In this document: piece after piece, positions 35,340 to 46,733 of the stretch
Layout of the letters: the number at the start of each line of letters is the position of its first letter
Position numbering within the stretch: the stretch's first letter is position 1
Source: Dipteronia dyeriana
Taxonomy: Eukaryota; Streptophyta; Magnoliopsida; Sapindales; Sapindaceae
NCBI GenBank assembly: GCA_032871835.1
Contig: CM065301.1
Coordinates: forward strand, 33,488,405 to 33,552,404
DNA length: 64,000 bases
Direction: 5' to 3'
The notes under the pieces: model-generated
Databases searched by the model: none
Seen by the model: only the letters and a program-made list of their open reading frames with translations
What the model was told of the DNA's origin: nothing
Program-made: the position numbers and the translations under genes

Positions 35340-36560
35340 ATTGTTTTTATGGTAAAAGTGTGGTGATGTTTATTTCGAGTTCAAAAAATAAATATCATTT
35401 TTTGGAGGTGACATTTCAACATTGTCATTGTTTTAATAACTTATGTTTAAAAGACACCTATTATGGTGAACGGACAAAAATACCCCCAATAGTTGTTCCA
35501 TCAAAATCTTTCATTCATTTTTTTACAGTGAGAGTTATAAAATATAGAGAGAAAGTTTCGTTGAAACTCAGGTGTTACGCAGACGCATTCGGGGATCGAG
35601 CTCAGTACTTCAAAAAAATATTCTCGATCCTTTAAAAAATATGTTCGATTCTTTAAAAAAAAATCCTCGATTCTTTCTAATATATGATCGAATTCGCTAC
35701 AAATATACTCGATTTAACTAAACCTAATTTTCTAAAAAAAAAATCGAGCCTTAATAAAAAAATCTCGATCATTTGAAAAAAAAAATCAATCCTTTGAAAA
35801 AAAATTCTCGATCATTTAAAAAATATTCTCGATCCTTTAAAAAATACTCTCGATCCTTGAAAAAAAATCTCGATTCTTTAAAAAATCTTCTCAATCATTT
35901 GACAAAAATTCTCGATCCTTTAAAAAATATTCTCGATCTTTTGAAAAAATATTCTCGATTCTTTGAAAAAAAAATCCCGATCCTTTGAAAAAAAATCCCG
36001 ATCCTTTGAAAACATTCTCAATCTTTTGAAAAAAATTCTCGATCTTTTGAAAATTTCTTGATCCTTTGACAAATGCTCGATTCTTTCAATTCTTTAAAAA
36101 ATATGTTCGATTCATTCAAAAATAAACTCGATCATATTAAAAAAAAAAACTCGATTTGACTACAAATATGCTCGATTTTACTAAACCTTATTTTGAAAAA
36201 TAAAATGTTCGATCCTTTGAAAAATAAAATGTTCATACATATTCATACATGTTCATACAAAAACTGGACAACAAATCATAATGAATGGATACATTGTTAA
36301 ACCATACAAAAATATATAAAAATATATAAACGAATATCACAAATATAAGTTATCTTTTTATACAGAATCTGGAGAGAGAAGTTTTTTAGATAGAGTTATC
36401 GTTTTCAAAATGTTGATAGAAACACAATGAGATTAAAAAATAAATTATTTAAAGGCAATTTGAATAGTTCACCATAATAGATGATTTTTAAACTTAAGTT
36501 ATTAAAGATGTGATATCACTGCATCACACGTAAAAAAAGGTTGCATATCTCACCATTTTC
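35340..36560. mobile_element. ~1.2-kb inverted-repeat element with central minisatellite
   Basis: The left arm at about 35430-35470 (ttttaataacttatgttt, then acctattatggtgaac) is the inverse of the right arm at about 36460-36505 (gttcaccataatagatga, then aaacttaagttattaaag). Similarity extends outward less clearly on both sides. The centre is a CTCGAT minisatellite (35596-36240). No coding capacity. It is probably a non-autonomous TIR element; superfamily and target duplication were not determined. Confidence 0.5.
35596..36240. repeat. CTCGAT/poly-A minisatellite, ~20-22 bp unit
   Basis: There are about 25 degenerate units of the form ctcgatcctttgaaaaaa. Point variation (cctcgattcttt, tctcgatcattt) and length variation occur in the A-run. 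The 71-codon open frame at 35773-35988 (repeating SRSFKKY) is simply this repeat translated. Confidence 0.85.
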
Positions 36561-36928
36561 ACTTTATTAGTATGCTATACTGCTATAGATATAGTTGCAC
36601 ACTCGATCAGAGATGGATGTATCAAAATTTGTCAATATCAATTTGCACAATTAGCATCTACCTATGTTTAAATCTACCTAGCAATCAATGAAAAATAAAA
36701 CGTTATATCATACAACGAGAATCAAAACAATTCCAGCAAAAACACTGAATCCATACTCTAATCAAGTTCTCTATTATTTTTTTCAATTTTACATAATTTA
36801 TATATGATAAACACTGCCATGGTAAAAACACTTCACTTGCAAGTCTAGACTAGACTCCAATATAATTATTAACTAAATGAAGAGCAAGCTAAGACCCCAG
36901 TTAACCTATCAACATGGGGAAGCTTAGT
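36561..36928 (-). other. HUB2 3' flank, probable 3' UTR
   Basis: Non-coding AT-rich sequence lies directly after the HUB2 stop on the minus strand and before the inverted-repeat element. It presumably contains the 3' UTR and polyadenylation site. I could not place the cleavage site. Confidence 0.4.
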
Positions 36929-39900
36929 TTATATCTTCACAAACCTAACATCATTCTGACCGAAAGGAGTTCCACACCCAGGGCATTTCCGGTGGCGAAT
37001 CTCTAAATTTCTTTGGATACATGGATTGCAGAATAGATGATAGCATTTCAAAATCACTACCTGTGGAATATAAGGAAAATATGCATCCATTAGTTTTTCA
37101 AGAAGCACACAAAAATAACTCTAATCTAAGGGTGTTTTGTGGTGTTTATGGCAGCCTGAAAAGAACTTGCCAGTGCTTTATGATATTTTAGTGTTCATTC
37201 TAAGTACGGATTTGAGAAAACATAGAATTGGTGTTATACCAAAAGCAATTTTCAAGTCGAATAACAATTAAAGTGATTTCTCGTGAAATACTATACAGGT
37301 GTTTTTCCAAAAAGTGCCTTTAAATGTTGATGAATAAAAATCACATTCATTGGAAGTGCTTTCTATAAACATTTATAAACCCACCATAAACATAACCACT
37401 TAATCAAACAATCTTAAAATAAACAGGGCAATGTATAAAAATATAATCTGCTTATTCAAAAGTCCCTCAACAGAAAACTGCAATCAGAAAATATGTTTAA
37501 GTTAGCAAGAATACTAACCTCCTTTGGGCGGTCAAAACACACACCACACTTGAGAATAGATTTGCAATCTTTTATTTCATCCTGAAGTTTCTGTACCGCA
37601 GCCTCTCCGGTTTCTGCAGTCAATTCAGCAATCTGTTTATTCAATTCCACAAGATCTTCCGCGAGCTTCTTCTTCTCGCTCCTGGTTTAATTAACACATA
37701 GTGTAAGTAGAAAAATTCTGGTCTGGACTACAGATACAGATGACTTCAGTATGCATGCCATTATTAAAATTATCCACCTTTCAATCTCCAATTCTCTTCG
37801 GGCTTCATCAGTCTTCCGCTGAATCTGTTCATGTTCCTTCTCAGAAGAAGTAAAGGCAGATTTCAGCCACTTCAAATCCTTCTCGGCATCTGCCAAGTCA
37901 CACTTGGCAGTTTCAAGGTTGATTGCAAGACGTCTGTCTTCTTGTGTAGATTTGACAGCCTCTGTCAGACAAGCTTTCATCTGCAAGATTCAACAATTGG
38001 TTTAAGAATAACTAGTGCCCAAAGTTAAACAAGTAGCAAGCTTGTAGGCAGAGCAAAAATAAACTTTACTTGCTCTTCACTCTGGAGAATCTTGAATTTA
38101 AAAGATTCTATCATCTCATTAATTTGCTGAAGTTGCTTCTCTAACGTCTGCTTCTCAGAAAGTAGAAAGCTCTGTGCCTGCTTTGTCTTCACACTCTCAG
38201 AAACAAGCTGCACCAAAATCCACATGGGCCATGTCACAATTACTTTAGTACAACTAGCTTAAAATTCAAAGAATGAAAGGAAACAGAGAATAAAAATTGT
38301 CAAAACTCAAAAGACAGACTGGTACTGAAGATGATGTAAGTTGGACCTTTATATTGTAGTCATCCCTCTCAGTCACCTGTTGCAACAAATGCTGGTTCTG
38401 GGCCTGCATATCTTCATATGCATTACCAATGGTCTGAAATAAAGAAAAGAACCAAGACTTTAACAGAAGAAAGACGAAATTACAATGAAATAATGCTGCC
38501 AAGCACCCCAAAGAAAACAAAGCTTGAGGAATACAATTCCCTCCGCCCCCAAAAAAAGATGAAAAAAATGGAAATCTGTTTCCACTAGAAGAAAATAATG
38601 ACTTAAAAAGCAACTCTTGGAAAAATTAAAAACCTCAATTTCAATAATGTATGCCTGAGCTTCCCGTTCTTTACTTTTGATAGCTTCTCTAAGCTCTATA
38701 ACATCCCTGCATGCAGAGTGATAGTATAACATTGTCAGTAGCACAAAATGACTTCCATATCATTCAATTAGTTAGAACATGCAAAGGTTCCATTCAGGTT
38801 TGATAATCAAACAAATAAAAGAAACAAAATTTCTACCAATGTTGTTTGTCCAATTTTTTAAAGAATAAAGGGACGATGCCATATCAGGTAGACATATGAG
38901 AGGTTTCAGATGCACAAAAGGAGAATATAAAGAATGTGTCAAAGCTGACTATGATCAGATATCAAAAAATGCAGGCCAGAAAAATTTTAAGGTCAGAAAT
39001 CAATTGCCATAGAATTTGCATGACTATTTCAAAGATCACTTTGAATGATACCTACATAGAAAGCTGCTTCCGTTAAGTGTTGATACTTGCAGAGATAACA
39101 CACAAGTCAATTGCTGGTGCATGTTTCTCCCACACGATTCACCAAGAAGGGTACCAGATGGTAAGCTATAAAATTCTCTCCCAACATTTCAGTTGGCTAC
39201 TCATAAATTCAGCTTAAATAGGTTTTACCTTGTTTTTTCATCAATCATATCAACTGCAAGCATTTCTATGTAATTCCAAAAAGAAAATAGAAGCACATGA
39301 TTGAAAGAAAAAGGAAAAGCAAACATAGAACTGGAAAATGACCAGCTGCCGCTTTCTTCGCCACCTTCTTCTGAGCCTCTTGCACTGTTCTCTAGTTTTA
39401 TGAAAGTTGCCTTTTTATAAAAATCCCTAGCGAAATAAAACAATGCTCTCCATGGGTATAACATCTTGTCATCTAATGTAGTAGTTAAGATATTTTGTTA
39501 ATCTATACTTGGATTTGTGAGGGTTAATGTTTCATGTTCATCAGTAGTTGTTTAAGTTTATTTTCTTCACATTTTCCCCTTAAATTAAAATTTCTTTATT
39601 TAAATTGAAATTAATTAAGGTTAGTGGTTAGGACTAATTTGATTTAGGTTTATTTACCTTTCATTAATTTTCATAGCACTCCTTGTGGATTTAGCTTTTA
39701 ATAAACTACACTACAATTTATTCGTGTGCTTATAAATTATTTAAATTTGACAACATAAGATGCAAACAAAGAAGAACAATAAATTATGAACCCAAACCTA
39801 AAGGCACTCACTACAACTCCTCTCACTCCCCATATGCGCAAAAAAAAGAAAAAAAAAGAAAAAAAAAAAATTAACTAACAAAAAAGAAGGAAACAATTTC

Positions 39901-42900
39901 CATAGCCAATCAAATTATTGCCACTAAAAAGCCAAAAACATCCAAATGTAGCAGATAATTTAAGAGAATCATGTGAACCAAGATGAACCTCTCAGAAGTA
40001 TCCAATTTAGCCCGTAGTTCAGCTATTTCAGCTTCAGCAATAGAAAGTCTTTGCTGGCAAGCAGCCTCAGCCTCATTAGCAGCTTTCACCCTCAATTCTA
40101 GACTATGTTCGTCTAAAGCATTTTTCAGGACTTCAGCTTGTGAGTGAGCTCTACGTTTTGATTCTTTTATCTCCATCATGTCTCTGAAATTCATAGTCCA
40201 AAACATAGCGTATTCAATTATTAAGAAGACCTTAATCAACACCATGCACGACAATTTAAAAAAAAAAAAAAAAAAAACACCATGAAAGACGAGGAAAAGT
40301 GAACTTGGAACAAATATCTAAAATTAATAAAATTAACTAACAACATACAAATATGCCTGTCCAGGGTTAAACCTATCGTATTCTTCTAGTGAATACAATT
40401 CTAAGAATAGACAACTAAATCATCATTTTGTAAGTAGTCAGTGACACCAACGCCAACATACAAGCTCATAAGCATACGCTCATGCACGCACATGCAGATG
40501 CATGTCTGTGATGCAACAGAACTTCTACAACTGGAAGTAAACTGTTTACTTTTCTCATGATTAGATTTTTTTCTCAGCTGTATGTAAGCCATAAAGAAAG
40601 TATTTACAAGAAAGAGTGCAGACGTATCAGCCTTTACTTTTTACCAAATGATACTTGTATAACATTAGATTCTCGTTTTTACCGCCTAAGACCTGAATGC
40701 CAATACCTTCTTGTATGACAGTATGAGTTGCTTATATGAAACTCTGAAATTGTTTCTTTTCCTTTTTCTCATTATTTTACTATTTTCCAATTCAATAGGA
40801 TACACATCCTCAAATTAAAATACCTGTGATCATAACCTTCCTGGCCATACATTTCCAGGATAAATTGCAATTCCAGTTTTTCCTTTTGCAACTTTTCAAC
40901 CTGCAATATGAAAATCCCCTTCAGCAGCCAACAATAAAATTAATCATAGGCAAAGAAGCTTCAAAGTAATGCTGAATTAGACAGACTAACAATTTTGGTC
41001 ATAAGTTCTAGCACAATTGCAATATCTTAATGTATTTCTGATTCTAATATACATGAGCTTGTATTCAAATCCCTTGCAGTCAACCCCAGAGGATTTACCA
41101 AAATTGGTTATTCCACAATTAAATTTCTACTAATATACCCTTGTCTATATGCAAACCTATTTCCTTGAGAATTTAACTTATTGCGATAAAAAAGAGTGAT
41201 GACAAAGGAGAAAACAAATGAATTGATATTATTTTCCCCACAGGGAGTAAGGGCAACAGGAGCTAAACACTAAAAGCAAAAGAAACAAAATTACATGTGA
41301 TACAATTATAACTCAAAGAAATCACACACTTCATAGGATTAGGGTCATGAATCCTACTTTTAAATAAGGAACAATATGACTAAGTGAAGATAAACTCACC
41401 AGAGCCTTCAGATACCTCATTTCAACCATCTGTTCTGCACATTTGTTTGCCAAGCACCTTTGTTCATTTCTCTACATTGGCATCAAGAGATTAGTAAATA
41501 TTCACTGGAAAAGATTCACCCACCGTAGACTGATAACCAAAGCATACTTGTATTATTTTTCGATTTGAAACGAACAAGGAAAAACAGATTAAGAGAAGCA
41601 GCAGTACTGCAGGTTTTGAAACCAACTGACAATATATATGTATATATGCAATAAAGGAAATGACATTATCTGTTTTTAGGCTATATAATTATTCACTAGA
41701 TAATATTTCATGTTAATTTGCCCATTACAACAACCACATCTGATTGCTCGGTTAGATTCCATCATATAGTTATTACGGGAGTTACGCGCATCAAAGCACA
41801 AGGGTCCCCTGGAGCCGGAGGTGCATGCCAGGCGAAACCTTTTTTTTTTTAAGGGTGCACAATAGTTTTTTTATGAATTTCCCAACGGGGAAAAATTCAT
41901 AAAAATTGTAACCTATTTAATCTTAAAAAATTCAAATTACTAAACTAAATGTAAGGTTTAGAACTTTACAAACAATCAACAATACGACATAATTCATCAA
42001 ATAATTAACATGCAATCATCATACTAACAAAGATGTTCAAATTAGTTCCTAGGTTCTAGCTATCCCCAACTCAAACAAAACCAACTTCATAGCATCATCA
42101 ATGCATCTTTATGTTGGGTTGTGAATATAGACTTAGTACTGTTGTGCAACTACGCATTCGGGGGTCGAGCTTCCACTGAGTTCGCAGTGGTTGAGCTATC
42201 CGGTCAACTCGTGGCCTCGTAGGTGTTGGAGGCAACGCCCCGAGAGAAAATTGAAATTTCCAGTTAAAAAAAAAGAGTAAATTTCAACTATGCGTGCCTA
42301 GGCGATGCCTGAAGCTAAGCTACAACGGTCAAGCACTCACCTCCTTGCATCTCTACGCTTGAGGCATCCGGCACGTTTTTTATAACTATGTTCCATCATA
42401 AGCATTTCCTTTTATTCTCCATAGACTAATTAATCAAATTAGAGCAGAGTCCATCTTGCAAGTCAATACGGAAATTGATATCCTCTATTTTTTGGCAGCA
42501 ATCCATTAAGAGAGGTGAGTTCAGTTTCATTTGTGCATGCATGTTAGACATGATATGTCTATGGGAAAGGGGAGAGAAGGAGATTATTAAATGTTGATAC
42601 AAATGCAACAGGGAAATCAAAGACATGCTTAAAGTGATCCTAAAAGCGAAGTTCAACCCACAAGCCGTTGTGTGTCCCACCTTAGCACTGGATAGGAGCA
42701 CAATTTTTCTGAGGTATCAAATGTGATAGTTTTGTTTCTTTGATTTAGCTTTTGAGATTTTAAGTGGAGATTGTGGTTCATTCTAAGAAATTCAGAAAAT
42801 GGAAATAGGTAGGAAGAGAAAAAGAAATCGGAGAACATAGCAATTTCAAAAAAGACAGCAATTTTTTATTTTAAAATTATAAATTTATTTCATGGATAAA

Positions 42901-45900
42901 TTGTTGTGGTAACCTGAAATTTGGTTGATTAGGCAACACTATTTTCAGAATACAAAATTTCATAAAAGGTGGAAAATCTGTAACAGCAAGAACTATTATC
43001 TGGGATGACTTCTTTGCCATGCCAAACCCCGACAATGGAGTCATAAAATTAATATATCACTTAAAATGAAACCCAGAGAAGGCCTATGCAATATACTCAA
43101 ATATCAAATACAAACAAGAGAAACGACAGAAACAACAAACAGAAGATGAGAGGAAACCTTTTCACTCAAGGAAGCTTTTAGTGACAGTGCTTCATCACGC
43201 AAGGAACGAGCTTCATCTGCGATTTCCTTCCATCGATTCATCTGAGCTTCCATCATTCCCATTTCCTTAGACAACGCCGAGGCCATTACACGAAACTCTG
43301 ATTTGATGTCTTTTCTCCCTGGAATAGGTAATCATTTTAGAAATCAACTCCACTAGATTGATCAGTTATAAAGTTGCAAGATAAAATAAAGCACCTGAAT
43401 CCTGGGCAGTTTCTTCCATTTTAATCTCAAGGTCATTTTTCTCAAGTATACACTTCTGCAGCTGAAGGTCTAGCTGTTCAATTCTAGGTTCAGGATAATC
43501 AATGGTACTCCTTGCGGCATCAACCGACTCTACTCTTACAGTCAGTTCCTTCTCCTTTCTTATGACAAGAGACCTATCAATCTGAAATCATACTTTTAAA
43601 TGAGACCAGAAAAACTAACATTCAAAGCATCAACAAAAAAGACAACAAAGCAGTTTAACCTGCAAAGAATCTGTCAATCCTTTGTATCGTTCCAGTTCAA
43701 CCTTCCAATGTTGGAGCTGATCATTTACTAAATTGAACAATCGAGAGGAATGCACATATTTGTCATCTTTCAGCTCATTCTTCCAAAAAAATAAAAATAA
43801 AAGTGAGAAACGGAGAATCTAATAGATGACAGTAGTAGAAACACTTGGAAAAGTCTATGAGACAACATGAAAATTTAAAATTATATACCAATCAAATTTA
43901 CAAACCTGGAAATTTTGCAATTGTTTTGACAAGTTTATATTGTCCTGTTGTGCATCTTCAAGTTCCACAAGACGGTCAGTTGCCAGTATCTGCAGCATTT
44001 GTTCAGTAATATTTCCAATTGGTTTAGACAAAGAAACTGTGTGCACAAACAGGTGAGAGAGAGAGAGAGAGAGAGATCATCACATAATTGATACCTTAGT
44101 TTCCTCAATGAAATCATTCAACTCCTGTAGATCCATTGTCCTATCTGCAGGCTTCTCTGGTGACACACCTCCATTTACTACCACTGCCCCTGAAGCCAAT
44201 GTATGCAATCCAGAGGCCACATCTTTTTGCATCTTCATATTGACCAATTTCCTTCTACTTTCTTCAAGTTCAGCCATGGTCTCTTCAAGCTCACCTTTCA
44301 GGAGCAGATTAAACATATTTATTAGTCAACCATGAGGAGCTACCACCCAAGAGTAGTTAAAAGAAAAAAAAAATACGCATCCATTCCTTCACTACTAAAC
44401 AAAATAATCTAATAATATTCAAGCAAACACTTTTATTAATTTTAAAAGTACATACAAGTTTACTGGCTTGACTCCAATTCTAATCAAATTGAGCACATGC
44501 TAGTAATTAAATTATGCATCTATATCAAAAGCTGTAATATAAATACAATTCAATTTCCCTTCAAAAAAAAAATACAATTCAATTTGAAAGGAACTATCTC
44601 AAGACCTGCAAGGCGTTGAATCTCAGATTGATCAGCTGAATCGTTGGATAGGTAAGTCTGGATCCCATTAGCATATTCTTTATGCTTCAAGTGGAGAATA
44701 TCAATCACATCGTGTAGATTTCTGGCCTCTTCTTTCATCATGTCATCAATCTTGGACAATTGGATAATGGCATCTAAGAACCCCAAATGTATAACAATAA
44801 TCAAGGTGAAATTCCTGATAGAATACTACTTTCAGGATTAAGGATGAAAATGACTAACCTAACCACAGGAAATATATACGACCAATGATAAATTAACAAT
44901 GATCTGATATCAAGATTTCTTCTTACCTTCTGCAGATAGATTTACCTGCAAAGCCTGAGATATGCTATCAGTTTCCAACCTCTGAGCATCAATGATATCT
45001 TCCAGAAATTTCATCAACTCCTTAGTGAATGAGTGACGCAAAGCAAGGGCTTCTTCAACATATTTGATGATTCCAACATTGTCACTGCTATCTATGGAAT
45101 TTACTTGTAGCAGTCTACAAAGAAACATATCCTCCGGAGGACAAGAAGGAATTGAATCTAGCAGAGTGGATCAAGTCAATATATTTAATATGATGTGAAA
45201 GAAAATGCAATCAAGTTTAGTGATCTAAAAAAGCCTTATGATCCCAAAACTTTTTAATTTTCCATTATTTATAAATGTTAAATTAAAATTAAAATTAAAA
45301 AAAGAAAAGCAAAGAAAAAGCTTAAAGACCTTGATGCTTCTCTTGAGAATCCAAGTTCCATAAAAAAATTGGTCCACCCCCAGCTCGTACTCCAAGTAGG
45401 ATCAAATCATCAACCAACTGCAAAGCAAAACAACCATACTTCATCAGACAATTAAGATCACATAGGGCTGAAAATGTGTCCAGAAAAAGTGTGAAATGCA
45501 AGAAAAATTCATGCTTCACCTGATTCCAAAGTCGATTCACAGTAATCAACATGTCATCATAAGAAGTCTGCTTCTCTAGTAATTCTTTCATTTTGGCTTC
45601 AAGATCATGTAACTCGTGCTTCTGAGTGTCTAGTTGCTGCACAAGTTTTTGATTCTGGTATTGTAGAACAGCGGCGTCAACCTAGATTAAAATATATAAC
45701 ATTTCAGATATTTTTATTTCACATAACAATAAATGAATGTGACAAAAAGCAAACCGACACACATATATATCTGACGGAGCATTATCAATTCCACTTCAAA
45801 TCATAATTTCATAACGAATTATGGATTACACACCAAATATAGATATGCAATTACCTTCTTGTGCACATCTTTATTTGCATGTATGCACATGCACAGTGCA

Positions 45901-46657
45901 TGCGTTTCCATAAAAAAAAAAAAAAATACCGCCAATTCAAGCTTCTAAACGCATCATCTATTCATTTAACAAATCAAGCAAATGGAAAAGAAGTGAAATT
46001 TAAGAAACAAAATCAGTAACACAGCATTTATTTGTCAATTCCATTTCATGTTATATTTCATTACAAGCTATGGATTATACACCAAATATAGACAACCAGT
46101 AGCCTTCTGCACATGTGTGCACACGAACATCCAATTGGGCGTGTATGGTAAACTAATAAACGCATAATCTAATTAATTTAACAAAGAAACACGCGAAATT
46201 TTAACAAACAAAATATCACAGTAGTAATCCAACAATGTGCAATTAACTAACAATCAACGATACCATTGGATCGAATTGAGTTCATCTCAACAATCATAGA
46301 AATGGCACAAACAGATATATAAAAAAAAGCACAAAATTCAAAAATCACAATTCAGTAGTATCTGTTCACTGATCACTGATCAGTAATCACCTCTGTTTAA
46401 CAAAAGTCTGATTGGTCAGCATAGAAATTCAATATCACAACCACAAATTCCACCCAATTTCTCACACAGACACAAAATTCAATATTTTTCATTGACAACC
46501 AATTTTAACTAAAAAAAAACAGAGAGAGAAGGGAAATTACTGTTTTGTTGTTAGAAGGAGAAGTGACGGAGTTGCGAGCCATGGCAGGAGAGGAGAGAGA
46601 TTGAGTATTGAGATGCGGTCTCTTCTTCTCTGGTTCTCTCGGTTCTTCGTTTTCCAT
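36929..46657 (-). CDS. HUB2: E3 ubiquitin-protein ligase BRE1-like 2 (HUB2)
   Basis: Nuclear RING E3 ligase. The family acts as a HUB1-HUB2 complex with a RAD6-type E2 to monoubiquitinate histone H2B, promoting transcription elongation and affecting flowering, dormancy and defence genes. Nineteen exons (minus strand): 46541-46657, 45520-45681, 45330-45417, 44927-45157, 44606-44773, 44095-44294, 43906-43989, 43660-43779, 43395-43581, 43158-43318, 41400-41471, 40824-40900, 39989-40183, 38634-38706, 38347-38433, 38070-38207, 37778-37980, 37519-37681, 36929-37060. They sum to 2658 nt (885 residues plus TAA) in one open frame, with GT-AG at every junction; Arabidopsis HUB2 has about 900. The start is ATG 46657 because an in-frame TAA directly precedes it. 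HUB2-like LVDDLILLGVRAG and ALALRHSFTKELM are near the N-terminus, long coiled coils follow, and a C3HC4 RING closes the protein (Cys833, 836, 848, His850, Cys853, 856, 868, 871). Exon ends rest on homology and splice signals. Confidence 0.93.
41790..42390 (-). repeat. SINE-like insertion in the largest HUB2 intron
   Basis: Intron 41472-43157 is the longest in the gene. Read on the minus strand, 42210-42150 has a tRNA-like pattern: ggatagctcaaccac resembles an A box, and gctcgacccccg resembles a B box. A word close to the B-box flank (acgcattcgggg, then tcgagct) also occurs near 35583. Poly-A/T tracts lie at about 41850 and 42265. No TSD was established, so the call is tentative. Confidence 0.35.
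44051..44076. repeat. (GA)n run in a HUB2 intron
   Basis: About 12 GA dinucleotides lie in the intron between the exons at 43906-43989 and 44095-44294 (CT on the coding strand), about 20 bp downstream of the donor site. Confidence 0.9.
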
Positions 46658-46733
46658 TTACAGTTTCAACATTTACACACAAAGCTCTCTTGCTCTCTCT
46701 AAAACCCTAATTGAAAACTCTTTTTTTTTTGTT
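46658..46733 (-). promoter_or_regulatory. HUB2 5' UTR remnant with telo-box
   Basis: Only 76 bp separate the ATG from the terminus of the hAT element at 46734. The stretch contains a CT-rich tract and aaaccctaa at 46702-46710, a telo-box-like word common in plant 5' regions. No TATA box was seen here, so the native promoter is either inside or beyond the hAT copy. Confidence 0.5.

Noticed and set aside
35773..35988. 71-codon Lys/Ser-rich open frame
   Set aside because: It is the CTCGAT minisatellite translated; the repeat period explains the protein pattern and there is no gene context.
35596..36240. CRISPR-like regular repeats
   Set aside because: Units are degenerate and contiguous, with no unique spacers and no cas genes, in a plant genome.
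46541..46582. Downstream ATG at 46582 as the HUB2 start
   Set aside because: The frame stays open to ATG 46657, the extra 25 residues resemble family N-termini (MEN then EKKRPHL), and a TAA lies directly upstream.
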